The position numbers and the translations under genes are program-made. From contig NZ_CP058559.1 of NCBI RefSeq assembly GCF_014467015.1, positions 2,294,001 to 2,358,000 on the forward strand: a stretch of DNA of 64,000 bases, written 5' to 3'. Below are positions 24,215 through 32,234 of the stretch, piece by piece. The stretch comes from Alkalicella caledoniensis. Its GTDB lineage: Bacteria > Bacillota > Proteinivoracia > Proteinivoracales > Proteinivoracaceae. Every line of letters begins with the position of its first letter. Positions within the stretch are counted from its first letter, which is position 1. The notes under the pieces were generated by a model. It was given only the letters and a program-made list of their open reading frames with translations. It was not told the DNA's origin and did no database searches.

Positions 24215-24270
24215 GACATGTGGAGTGTGTAGCAAGGCTTACGAGGGTAAAAATTAATACAATGTTTTAA
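24215..24270 (+). repeat. rlmD-tail scar 2
   Basis: In the rlmD frame the sequence reads RHVECVARLTRVKINTMF-TAA, nearly identical to the tail at 20059. About 55 bases upstream of it (AGAGCAAGTGCTATCCA and CACTATCAACTC) are shared with scar 3. A weak copy of the terminator follows. From 24271 to 24576 I see only promoter-like AT-rich DNA for the next gene. Confidence 0.75.
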
Positions 24271-24576
24271 GAGTGAAAGACAAACATATCATGGTTGCCT
24301 AGAGGTTTATAGAGTCTATGACTATTTATTCCAATTAGTGAGGGATAGAGAACACACATTTCAAGGCTCATAGCGTAAGTGATGGGTGGTTCAGAAAGAA
24401 TAGTCTGAGTACAAAGTAAAGAGGTAAAAAGGTTATGGGAAGAACTTTCGCAGAGTAAAACTGACCAAATTTGAGTATTTGACCATACAAAATATAAAAG
24501 GCTGCTGTTATAATTAACTTATGAACCACGGTCATATTAAATAAGTAATAATTATGATCATTTAGGAGGAGTACTA

Positions 24577-25155
24577 ATGAAAACTAAAAAAGGTGAAGAA
24601 ACATATAATAATATCCTTGAAGCGGCAGAACAATTATTTGCTGAGAAGAGTGTTAGCAAAGTAACGATAAATGATATTGTTCAACGCACTGGTATTGCAA
24701 AGGGGACATTTTACTTATATTTTGAATCTAAAGAAACATTGATTTGGGAGTTCATGGATAAAAAATTTGGATACGCTGACCAATGGATGAAAGAAATTGT
24801 ATTGAAAGGCTACAATGATGATGAACTTCATGAAATCATTGACTTTATCGTGTCGTTCGTCAAAAAGCACATTAGAATATTAAGAATAATGCACAACGTT
24901 AGATTTCATGGATTTCTAGGAATTAGACGTCTAGAGGATAGGTACATGAAAAAATGGATTACACCATTTTCACTTTGGCTCGAGAGAGGTCGTCTTGAAG
25001 GAACTCTTAGTATTAATGATTCTCAATTTATGGCGAACTATTTGATTGTAACGTTACATGAAATATTAGACCGTGTAATAATGGATGATTTTCCAGTTTC
25101 TATAGAAGAAGTAAGAGATGAGCTTAAAGTTCTCATAGTGAAATTATTGAAATAA
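24577..25155 (+). CDS. TetR-family transcriptional regulator
   Basis: The 192-residue protein has the TetR N-terminal HTH (ILEAAEQLFAEKSVSKVTI, then IVQRTGIAKGTFYLYFESKE) and a helical ligand domain. It is followed after 14 bases by an alpha/beta hydrolase gene, which it probably controls together with itself. ATG 24577 follows TTTAGGAGGAG. An imperfect inverted repeat around 24522-24560 (ATGAACCACGGTCAT) could be its operator. Confidence 0.85.
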   Translation: MKTKKGEETYNNILEAAEQLFAEKSVSKVTINDIVQRTGIAKGTFYLYFESKETLIWEFMDKKFGYADQWMKEIVLKGYNDDELHEIIDFIVSFVKKHIRILRIMHNVRFHGFLGIRRLEDRYMKKWITPFSLWLERGRLEGTLSINDSQFMANYLIVTLHEILDRVIMDDFPVSIEEVRDELKVLIVKLLK

Positions 25156-25169
25156 GGAGAGTGTAGAAT

Positions 25170-26087
25170 ATGATAGATAAAAGTATCCAAATAGAAAAGA
25201 AGAACGGGAGCAATTTGTATGTAAATATATTAGAAAAAAGTCCAGAAGCACCTAATGTAATATATATCATGACCCCTATGGGTGATGTGAATAAATTTAA
25301 AGAGTGTTACTCTCCATTAGTAAAGTATGGCTGTAATGTATTTGCTTTAAGTTTTTCGGGCATAGGAAAAAGCGAGGGGCTAATGGAAGATTTTTCAATG
25401 GATTCCGTAACAGATGATATTGATACCCTTGTCCGCTATATTATAGAAAACTACTCTGAAGATTTACATATGTTTGGAGCAACTGGGATGGGTGGTATAA
25501 TAGCTCAAGCATATTTAGGGAAATCAAGCGAGATTACTGATAGAATCAAGAGTTTTGCACAGACTGGTGTAGCAATACATGGAGATATGTCTATAATGCC
25601 AAATTCTAGAATATATAAGGTACTCAATATAATAATCCCTTTTATCTCTAAAGCATTTCCAAGGTTTACCATCAAATTTAAAGTCCCTAAGTTTAACGGT
25701 GTAAATGCTGAAAAGGAAATGGAGTGGTATTTAAAATTCCAAGAAGAAAATCCAAGAGCATTAGATATGCATATAGCTTTTGTTCAGACACTTTTAGGCT
25801 TATTTTTTAATTCCAAAAGTCCTATAAGGAATAAAGTAAGTTGCCCAACCTTAGTGATTATTCCAGAACATGACCGTTATTATAATCCGTCATATGTTAA
25901 TCGTTATTATGAATCACTAGACAATCCTAAAAAAATTTACACGATGGATGATAGCCATCTTGTATTTACTTGGAACTCACAAGAGATCTGTAGAGAAGTA
26001 GGTAAGTGGGTAGACTCATACTCTAAGGAACAAACAAGTATTAATGAGTGCAGAGTATCTCCTTATGATGCATCCTGTTCCTATTGA
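25170..26087 (+). CDS. Alpha/beta-hydrolase-fold protein, C-terminus fused to HEPN remnant
   Basis: The 305-residue protein has the alpha/beta hydrolase order: oxyanion-type HGMTPMG-like loop (IMTPMGDV), elbow GATGMGGI (about residue 107), Asp in IIPEHDRYY and His in MDDSHLVF. The elbow has Gly where the usual Ser nucleophile sits, so catalysis is doubtful or differently arranged. From about base 26041 the frame runs through an out-of-frame HEPN gene remnant, so the last 15 residues are foreign and the native end was lost. Cotranscribed with the tetR gene. Confidence 0.7.
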   Translation: MIDKSIQIEKKNGSNLYVNILEKSPEAPNVIYIMTPMGDVNKFKECYSPLVKYGCNVFALSFSGIGKSEGLMEDFSMDSVTDDIDTLVRYIIENYSEDLHMFGATGMGGIIAQAYLGKSSEITDRIKSFAQTGVAIHGDMSIMPNSRIYKVLNIIIPFISKAFPRFTIKFKVPKFNGVNAEKEMEWYLKFQEENPRALDMHIAFVQTLLGLFFNSKSPIRNKVSCPTLVIIPEHDRYYNPSYVNRYYESLDNPKKIYTMDDSHLVFTWNSQEICREVGKWVDSYSKEQTSINECRVSPYDASCSY

Positions 26088-26390
26088 AATAATCTGTTAT
26101 CACTGTCAATAGTCTGCTGAAAAATATCTAAAAGGATATTTAATACTACATGGGATGAACCCCCAAAAGACCCATGACTTAAATCAATTACTAAAAATGC
26201 ATTCTAATATATCTGACAACTTTGCTGAGATATCAGATCAATGTTCTGACATAACAGCTTATGGAGTACAACCAAGGTATCCAATGCAGTTCGTGTTAGA
26301 GGAAGAGATATGAAAGAGGGATTAGAAAGTGCAAAAGTAATTAGACACTTTATTCCAAAAGTAGCTCCAGAAATCATGAAAGAAAAATAA
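26041..26390 (+). pseudogene. HEPN-domain protein remnant
   Basis: One frame reads LMSAEYLLMMHPVPIEIICYHCQ, then a stop, then SAEKYLKGYLILHGMNPPKTHDLNQLL and a further tail out of frame. This is a HEPN-domain protein of the MNT/HEPN pair type. The start is missing and there are at least one stop and one frameshift. The same gene begins intact-looking at 27677. Confidence 0.7.
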
Positions 26391-26479
26391 GTTTTTATGC
26401 CTAATTTAAAAGATCCCTGAAAGGCGATCTTAGAGCAAGTGCTATCCAATTGTTGTTTTTGATTATACTATCAACTCAA

Positions 26480-26535
26480 GACATGTGGAGTCGGTTGCAA
26501 GGCTGACGCGGGTAAAAGTAAATACGATGTTTTAA
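26480..26535 (+). repeat. rlmD-tail scar 3
   Basis: The rlmD frame reads RHVESVARLTRVKVNTMF-TAA. The left flank matches scar 2, and the right flank (to 26707) is duplicated around scar 5 at 38174-38364. Confidence 0.75.
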
Positions 26536-26707
26536 AGAATTATGAGCGTATACCCACAGAAGTGTGGTGGTTATACGCTCTATTTTTTAATGTGCAACCA
26601 CAGGTTGCGAAAAATTAAAAGTCTAGTTGGTTGAGTTTTTAGCCCCAAACATATAGTATTAAGATATAAACTATGTTATTAATTGTAAAAGGGGTGGTCC
26701 TGTGAAT
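26521..26707 (+). repeat. Duplicated terminator-promoter-RBS cassette, copy 1
   Basis: The stretch from AATACGATGTTT to GTGAAT contains the hairpin terminator GAGCGTATA...TATACGCTC (26544-26580), a conserved spacer with GTGCAACCAC and the site AAAAGGGGTGGTCCT-GTG. It is about 80-90% identical to 38174-38364, which leads into chrA. Confidence 0.75.
26544..26590 (+). terminator. Terminator after scar 3
   Basis: GAGCGTATA pairs with TATACGCTC, with an inner CCACA/TGTGG stem, and is followed by TATTTTTT. Confidence 0.8.
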
Positions 26708-27319
26708 CTTGGGGAGAAAATTCTAGATTTAAAAACTAAAAGTAATATGTCTCAGGGTGATTTAGCTGATACTTTAAATGTATCCAGACAATCAGTTTCG
26801 AAATGGGAAACGAATACGTCGGTTCCTGAACTTGATAAACTACTGAAAATGAGTGATATATTTAATGTCTCACTTGATGAATTAGCCCGAGGAAGAAAAA
26901 CAATTTCTGAATCAAATAATGTGGTCAATAAAGAGCAAACCTCTGGATTCCCCCTGCGGAAAATCATTGGACTGGGCTTGCTTGGGGTTGGGTTTATAAT
27001 TTTTGCTGTACTGCTTGTGGTAGACCTATTAATGGCGTCGATTCTTGCATTACCATTTATTATTACAGGGCTCATCACTTCATTAGTCAGAAGACACGCA
27101 GCCTTATACTGTGGCTGGGCACTATATATTATGCTTTACTGGTATTTCAGATCGTTTACAGCGGTGCGTATATTAGATATATTCAACATACTGATGTATC
27201 TAACGGGTAACATCTCACTTATTATTATTGATTGGATCATGGCAATAGCTCTTGTAGCATTACTTACTCGAACATCTAGGTTAATAAAGCGCTCAGAGAA
27301 TGGAAAGTCATATAGTTAG
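26702..27319 (+). CDS. XRE-family regulator with membrane domain
   Basis: The 205-residue protein has an N-terminal HTH (MSQGDLADTLNVSRQSVSKW) followed by four or five hydrophobic segments (residues 85-190). Membrane-linked XRE proteins of this kind are common in Firmicutes and regulate nearby transport or stress genes. GTG 26702 follows AAAAGGGGTGGTCC, and this whole leader is shared with chrA. No target gene is obvious next to it. Confidence 0.75.
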   Translation: MNLGEKILDLKTKSNMSQGDLADTLNVSRQSVSKWETNTSVPELDKLLKMSDIFNVSLDELARGRKTISESNNVVNKEQTSGFPLRKIIGLGLLGVGFIIFAVLLVVDLLMASILALPFIITGLITSLVRRHAALYCGWALYIMLYWYFRSFTAVRILDIFNILMYLTGNISLIIIDWIMAIALVALLTRTSRLIKRSENGKSYS

Positions 27320-27632
27320 AATAAGATAAATTTCGTATTGTATATAAGGGTTAGATGGAAAACTTAATGAAGTTTGCAATACAGATAGCAATGTTTTCAG
27401 TCTGCTTGATGAGAAGATGGTTTCTAAAAAGGAGTTATCAAGATCAAAGCTGATTTGGAAAGAAAATACATAATAAGGCAAGGTTTATATGACACTAAAT
27501 TATCTACTGCGATAAAATTAAACTGATAATTAGGAAGATTCAATGTTGAACTATCCAAAATTACCGGATAGTTCACTAAAAAAACGTCAGACAGTGTCTG
27601 ATGATTTAAAAGATAGTAAGGGATAAAATAAT
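27320..27632. other. Non-coding stretch with degraded sequence
   Basis: No intact gene is visible. A hairpin ACTATCC/GGATAGT around 27548-27573 is present, and the rest looks like decayed coding DNA upstream of the MNT/HEPN remnant. Confidence 0.4.
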
Positions 27633-27674
27633 ATTCCATCCATAGAGCGCCAAATAGCCCAGGATGAATGGTGA
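27633..27674 (+). pseudogene. MNT-type nucleotidyltransferase C-terminal remnant
   Basis: The frame reads IPSIERQIAQDEW-stop, the C-terminus of an MNT-like nucleotidyltransferase that normally precedes HEPN. A second copy of the same end lies at 63893-63934 (IPAIERQIAQEDD). Confidence 0.55.
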
Positions 27675-27676
27675 AT

Positions 27677-27841
27677 ATGGATAATTTAACTAGTGCAAAA
27701 GAATGGCTAAGGTTAGCAAAAATGGATCTAATGAGTGCAGAGTATCTCCTTAAGAAGAATCCTGTGCCTATTGAAGTAATCTGTTATCATTGTCAGCAGT
27801 CCGCTGAGAAATATAAAAGGGTATCTAATACGATGTTTTAA
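27677..27841 (+). pseudogene. Truncated HEPN gene fused in frame to the rlmD tail
   Basis: A 54-codon frame begins MDNLTSAKEWLRLAKMDLM and continues through the HEPN start to QQSAEKY. It then switches in frame to KRVSNTMF-TAA, the end of the rlmD tail. HEPN proteins are usually over 120 residues, so this is a deletion product with its breakpoint in the rlmD-tail repeat (scar 4, 27815-27841). Confidence 0.65.
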
Positions 27842-27868
27842 TAAAAAATAGATGAACTGGTGTTTGCT

Positions 27869-27899
27869 AAGATACTCTTGTTATGAGGGTATCTTTTTT
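27869..27899 (+). terminator. Terminator after scar 4
   Basis: AAGATACTC and GAGGGTATCTT pair over TTGTTAT and are followed by TTTTC. Confidence 0.75.
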
Positions 27900-27958
27900 C
27901 TAATTGATATTAGTAAGTATATTTTTGATTCACTGAATAAAATTCTTTTATAATATTG

Positions 27959-28016
27959 TTGTAATTAAGAAAACATAAGAGTATAATCTTAATATCCCCT
28001 ATGGGGGGATATTAAG
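27959..28016 (+). promoter_or_regulatory. Promoter and CsoR-type palindrome of the MATE gene
   Basis: TTGTAA (27959-27964), 17 bases and TATAAT (27982-27987) are followed at once by CTTAATATCCCC-TATGG-GGGGATATTAAG (27988-28016). This is a perfect 12-bp inverted repeat with C and G runs, as in CsoR-family operators, and it covers the transcription start. Confidence 0.65.
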
Positions 28017-28036
28017 AGGGTGAGGCGAATGTTTAT

Positions 28037-29410
28037 ATGAAGCAGGAGCAGATGTTAGCAGTAAAGAAACAGAAGTCAGACTATGTTAGTATTAAGACAA
28101 TCCTTTTATTAGCTGTTCCGGCAATGATTGAAAACATATTACAAGTATTTATAGGCGTAGTAGATACATATTTTGTTGGCAGGCTTGGTGCAGAAGCTAT
28201 TGCCGGAGTTGGAGTTACTAATTTAACTATGAATGTATATATTGCATTCTTTCTGGCATTAGGGATAGGGACAACAACTGTTGTATCAAGGTATATAGGG
28301 GCAGAAGATAATGAAAAAGCTAATCATGCAGTTAAACAGTCATTAATAATGGCTTTATTGATAGGATTACTGTTCGGTAGTATTAATCTAATTTTTTCAA
28401 GGAGAATTTTGCTACTACTAGGAGCTGAGTATGGGATAATTGAATATGCTTTGCCATACTTTCTAACTGTTGCTGTTCCCTCTGTTTTTTTATGTGTAAA
28501 TATGGTTTTATCTAGTGCTCTACGAGGAGCTGGGGATACTAAAACACCCATGAAAGTTGCAATTGTATCAAATATAATCAATGCAATACTTGACTACATA
28601 TTAATCTTTGGAGTATTTAGTTTTAGTGGCTTTGGAATTTTAGGAGCGGGACTGGCTACTACCACTTCTCGACTAATAAGTGTTTTTCTACTAATAAAAA
28701 AAATCAATAGCAATGGCACTAAAATTAATATACTTATATTTGAACAATGGAGAATTGATTTTGAAATGTTGACTTCTATTACCAAGATTAGTATACCTGC
28801 TGCAGTGGAAAGGTTAATTATGAGATCAGGTCAGCTTATTTATGGAGGCATGATTATAAAAATTGGAACAGAAGCCTACGCTGCCCATAATATTGCAGGC
28901 ACAATAGAAACCTTTTCTTATTTGCCTGGCATGGGCTTTGGCGTGGCAGCGGCTACCCTAGTAGGTCAGAGCCTTGGTAAAAAGAAAGAAAATGAAGCTC
29001 AAAGGCTTGGTTTAATGTCATATCTATTATCTACAGGATTTATGATTGTTGTGGGAGCTATTTTTTATATTTTCGCACCATTTCTTGCTAGCTTATTTAC
29101 AAAAGATGAAAGTGTTATTAACCAAGTCGTTCAAGTACTAAGGATAATTGCTTTGTTTCAACCCTTTTTATGTATTACACTAGTTATAACATCAGCACTC
29201 CAAGGAGCAGGAGATACGAAGTTTCCCATGTATTCATCTTTGATAGGTATTTGGGGAATTCGAGTATTAGGAGTATATATATTATGTATGAAATTAGGAT
29301 ATGGCTTAGTAGGCGTCTGGATTGCTTATGCTATGGATATAACTGTTAGAGGAGTAATTCTGATGATACGATACATAAAGGGCAGATGGAAAAATGTAAG
29401 TATATCTTAG
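28037..29410 (+). CDS. MATE-family multidrug efflux transporter
   Basis: The 457-residue protein has the usual 12 membrane segments in two homologous halves, with the MATE signatures MIENILQVFIGVVDTYFVGRLG near the start and GAGDTKTPM / GAGDTKFPM in the two halves. It would export cationic drugs or metabolites in exchange for Na+ or H+. A CsoR-family gene follows 24 bases later, and a CsoR-type palindrome covers the promoter, so expression is probably tied to a metal or reactive sulfur signal. Confidence 0.9.
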   Translation: MKQEQMLAVKKQKSDYVSIKTILLLAVPAMIENILQVFIGVVDTYFVGRLGAEAIAGVGVTNLTMNVYIAFFLALGIGTTTVVSRYIGAEDNEKANHAVKQSLIMALLIGLLFGSINLIFSRRILLLLGAEYGIIEYALPYFLTVAVPSVFLCVNMVLSSALRGAGDTKTPMKVAIVSNIINAILDYILIFGVFSFSGFGILGAGLATTTSRLISVFLLIKKINSNGTKINILIFEQWRIDFEMLTSITKISIPAAVERLIMRSGQLIYGGMIIKIGTEAYAAHNIAGTIETFSYLPGMGFGVAAATLVGQSLGKKKENEAQRLGLMSYLLSTGFMIVVGAIFYIFAPFLASLFTKDESVINQVVQVLRIIALFQPFLCITLVITSALQGAGDTKFPMYSSLIGIWGIRVLGVYILCMKLGYGLVGVWIAYAMDITVRGVILMIRYIKGRWKNVSIS

Positions 29411-29434
29411 TTTTTACAAAGGAGGATTGAGAAT

Positions 29435-29707
29435 ATGAAAGAACACAAGCACCCTAATCAAAAACAAATAATAAATAGAATGGCTAGGGTAATTGGTCAC
29501 TCTGAAGCAATAAAAAGAATGCTAGAAGAAGAAAAGGAATGTGGTGAAATATTGATACAAATTGCTGCTGTTAAATCAGCTTTAAATAATGTGGGGAAAT
29601 TAATCTTAAAAGACCATATCAATCACTGTATTATAGAAGCAGCACAGAATGAAGATGATAAAGCATTAGAAAAATTGGGTGAAGCTATAGACAAGTTTAT
29701 TAAGTAG
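29435..29707 (+). CDS. CsoR/FrmR-family regulator
   Basis: The 90-residue all-helical protein keeps Cys in KECGEIL, His in KDHINHC and the final Cys, the C-H-C pattern of CsoR-like sensors (copper, persulfide or formaldehyde subtypes). The exact ligand cannot be told from these residues. It is cotranscribed with the MATE gene and is the natural candidate to bind the palindrome at 27988. The start follows AAAGGAGG. Confidence 0.8.
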   Translation: MKEHKHPNQKQIINRMARVIGHSEAIKRMLEEEKECGEILIQIAAVKSALNNVGKLILKDHINHCIIEAAQNEDDKALEKLGEAIDKFIK

Positions 29708-29837
29708 AGAATTTATAACAATTTCTTTTGATAAATAGAATAAACTCATTTAATTGGTATAGTTTTTCTAGAATTGCTTTAGGATTAGTACATAATTTTA
29801 CATCATTAAGAAGTAACATACAAAAGGGGAGAGTAAA

Positions 29838-30521
29838 ATGATTGAAGCGATAAATCTCGTAAAAAAGTATGGGGAAGGCAATACAGAAGTAAATGCTTTA
29901 AATGGTATTAATTTGAGTGTTAAAAAAGGGGAGTTCGTGTCCATACAGGGCCCATCTGGTTGTGGGAAGTCTACACTTTTAAATATAATAAGCTGCCTTG
30001 AAAAACCAACAAAGGGAGAAATTTTGATTGATAATATAGATATTTCAGAAGAAAATGACGGCAAGCTGGCTGAAATAAGACGAGATAAAATTGGTTTTAT
30101 ATTTCAAAGCTACAACTTGATTCCAACTATGAATGCCATTGAAAATGTAATGCTTCCTATGATGTTTGCAGGTAAAGACGATAAACTAATAGCCCAGAGA
30201 GCAAGTATGTTACTTGAAATGGTGGGAATGGAAAAGAGAATGAATCATAAGCCAAACCAGCTAAGCGGTGGTGAGCAACAAAGAGTCGCTGTTGCTCGAT
30301 CATTAATTAATGATCCACTACTTATTATCGGCGACGAACCAACGGGTAATCTTGATAGCAAGACAGGCAGTGCTGTCATGGAAATGTTGAAAAAACTTAA
30401 CGAAGAAGGTAGGACGATTGTTTTAGTAACCCATGACACTGTGGTGGCAAATATGGCTCATAGAGTGTTACATATAAAAGACGGACAGTTTATTGATAAC
30501 CAACCTGGGCAGGAGGTATAG
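29838..30521 (+). CDS. MacB/LolD-type ABC transporter ATPase
   Basis: The 227-residue ATPase has Walker A GPSGCGKST (about residue 39), Q-loop FQSYNLIP, signature LSGGEQQRVAVARSL, Walker B LLIIGDEPTGNLDS and H-loop THD. The PTGNLDS form is typical of the MacB/LolD class. It pairs with the FtsX-type permease that starts 3 bases after its stop. ATG follows AAAGGGGAGAG. Confidence 0.9.
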   Translation: MIEAINLVKKYGEGNTEVNALNGINLSVKKGEFVSIQGPSGCGKSTLLNIISCLEKPTKGEILIDNIDISEENDGKLAEIRRDKIGFIFQSYNLIPTMNAIENVMLPMMFAGKDDKLIAQRASMLLEMVGMEKRMNHKPNQLSGGEQQRVAVARSLINDPLLIIGDEPTGNLDSKTGSAVMEMLKKLNEEGRTIVLVTHDTVVANMAHRVLHIKDGQFIDNQPGQEV

Positions 30522-30524
30522 ATT

Positions 30525-31727
30525 ATGACAGCAAAAAACAGAATAAAAAATGCTTTTAAGAATCTAAAAGAGTATAAGCTTCGTTCTTTTTTAACCCTTA
30601 TGAGTATAGCGGTGGGTATTGCAACTTTAATATCTTTAGTTATTATTAGTCAAAGTATGGAGCGTGCGGTAGGTGAGAGGCTTGGAGGTACTGTAGATGT
30701 TATCAGGGTACTTCCAGGACATGTAGTTCCCGGTAGAGACTTTGTTCCTTATGGTTCTTTTACAGAGGAATCTGCAAAGGAAGTGGAAAAAATTAGAGGG
30801 GTAGAAGCCACATCAACCTGGATGGTTGAAATAGCCATAGCAGAATATGAAGGGATGTCTGCCCCAGTTGAGGTAATGGGAGGTAACCCATCTGAAATTG
30901 AAGAATTTTTAGGAGGAAGTGTTGAACTTAAAGAAGGAAGATTGATCCAAGAGGGAGCTAATAATGAAGCAATACTTAGCACTTCTACATTGGAACATAT
31001 AAACAGGTGGCTTAATGCGGACCTGAAAGTTAATGATGTACTGAAAATAAATGGTGTTAAGATTACCATTGTTGGGGTCATGGCTTATGATCTTGCTGGG
31101 GTAGAAGTTAGCCATCGACTATTGATGAACAAAGATATTGTAAAAGAAATTACCAATTCTGAAGATGTCATGCTTATGCTGGTGAAGGTTAATAATTTGA
31201 ATCGAGTTTATGAGATCAAAGAAGAGATTGAAGACACATTAGATGAAGTACATGGTGTAAGCGGATTAACTACGGCTGTTGCGGCCCAAAGTGTAGTAGA
31301 TCAGGTAGGGATGGTAACCCTCATGATTCAAGCTGTTGTTATTAGTATTGCCCTTATTGCCCTTATTGTGGGATGCTTGGGAATTATTAATGTTATGTTG
31401 ATGTCAGTTTTGGAAAGAACACGACAAATAGGAATTATGAAGGCCATAGGAGCTAAAAATAAAGATATTCTTGCTCTTTTCTTAGTAGAAGCAAGTGCTA
31501 TCAGCTTGATTGGGGGCATACTGGGGGTTTTGGGTGGTGTAGCAATTAGTATGATTGCCAATTATGTTATTTCCAGATTTATTATTGTCAACATGTCACT
31601 TATCATTGCTCCAGAAGTTTTGTTTGGAGGTATAGTAATTGCAGTTATAACAGGAATTATTGGAGGACTGTATCCTGCCAGAAGGGCAGCAAAAATGAGA
31701 CCAGTTGAAGCTTTAAGGCATGAGTAA
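30525..31727 (+). CDS. MacB-like ABC transporter permease (FtsX domain)
   Basis: The 400-residue protein has an N-terminal membrane segment, a large extracellular MacB-PCD domain (residues 45-270), then three C-terminal membrane segments ending in GLYPARRAAKMRPVEALRHE, the hallmark tail of the family. Together with the ATPase it may act by mechanotransmission on antimicrobial peptides or lipoproteins outside the membrane. No membrane-fusion partner is present. The short 31728-31930 gap holds no gene. Confidence 0.9.
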   Translation: MTAKNRIKNAFKNLKEYKLRSFLTLMSIAVGIATLISLVIISQSMERAVGERLGGTVDVIRVLPGHVVPGRDFVPYGSFTEESAKEVEKIRGVEATSTWMVEIAIAEYEGMSAPVEVMGGNPSEIEEFLGGSVELKEGRLIQEGANNEAILSTSTLEHINRWLNADLKVNDVLKINGVKITIVGVMAYDLAGVEVSHRLLMNKDIVKEITNSEDVMLMLVKVNNLNRVYEIKEEIEDTLDEVHGVSGLTTAVAAQSVVDQVGMVTLMIQAVVISIALIALIVGCLGIINVMLMSVLERTRQIGIMKAIGAKNKDILALFLVEASAISLIGGILGVLGGVAISMIANYVISRFIIVNMSLIIAPEVLFGGIVIAVITGIIGGLYPARRAAKMRPVEALRHE

Positions 31728-31934
31728 TACTTTATTGGAGATATCATGGGGAAATAGTATAGGAACAATTTTTTTGAAGATGCCTCCCACAATTGTAATC
31801 TCTTTTATAAAAATTGAGAAGATTACTGTCTTTGATATAATGTCAATATTGAACTCAAGTTGGGTGTTGCAATAGAAATACATTATAAGTAACACCGTGT
31901 ATTTCTTAAACCTATTTTCTAATATTATAGTTTT

Positions 31935-31983
31935 TGATCAACAGTAGATATGCTAGATATGCTACTGTTGATCATTTTTTTTA
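31935..31983. terminator. Bidirectional terminator between converging units
   Basis: TGATCAACAGTAG and CTACTGTTGATCA form a perfect 13-bp stem followed by TTTTTTTT on the plus strand. It overlaps the stop of the minus-strand gene that ends at 31962. Confidence 0.85.
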
Positions 31984-32234
31984 GTGGCGGAGAGCATGGC
32001 GTGTTTTTTCAATAACAATATTCCAAGTATCGCAACTGGAACTGTTGTTAAATAAGGGAAATATGGAACTAGGCCATAGATGAAATTTTTATAAGATTTG
32101 AATCCTTGAATTATAGGAATTCCGGTAAGCATGTAATAAGACACATATAGCAATCCTATCATAATAATTATTACAAAAGGAGAAATTGTAAGAATTATAC
32201 CAGATGAAACTATCTTGAATATTCTAGTCCTCAT
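31962..32234 (-). CDS. Small membrane protein
   Basis: The 90-residue protein has two predicted membrane segments (ILTISPFVIIIMIGLLYVSY and LTTVPVAILGILLL) with a charged tail. It overlaps the MFS gene by 11 bases, so it is the third gene of the glycosyltransferase-MFS operon. I do not recognise a family. Confidence 0.6.
   Translation of the reverse strand: MRTRIFKIVSSGIILTISPFVIIIMIGLLYVSYYMLTGIPIIQGFKSYKNFIYGLVPYFPYLTTVPVAILGILLLKKHAMLSATKKNDQQ

Noticed and set aside
24088-24270. A 60-residue plus-strand protein
   Set aside because: Its last 18 residues are the displaced rlmD tail and the rest is non-coding DNA without a ribosome site.
31728-31930. A 31-residue frame (MPPTIVISFIKIEK) after the MacB-like permease
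   Set aside because: It has no ribosome site or recognisable family and is probably a chance frame.
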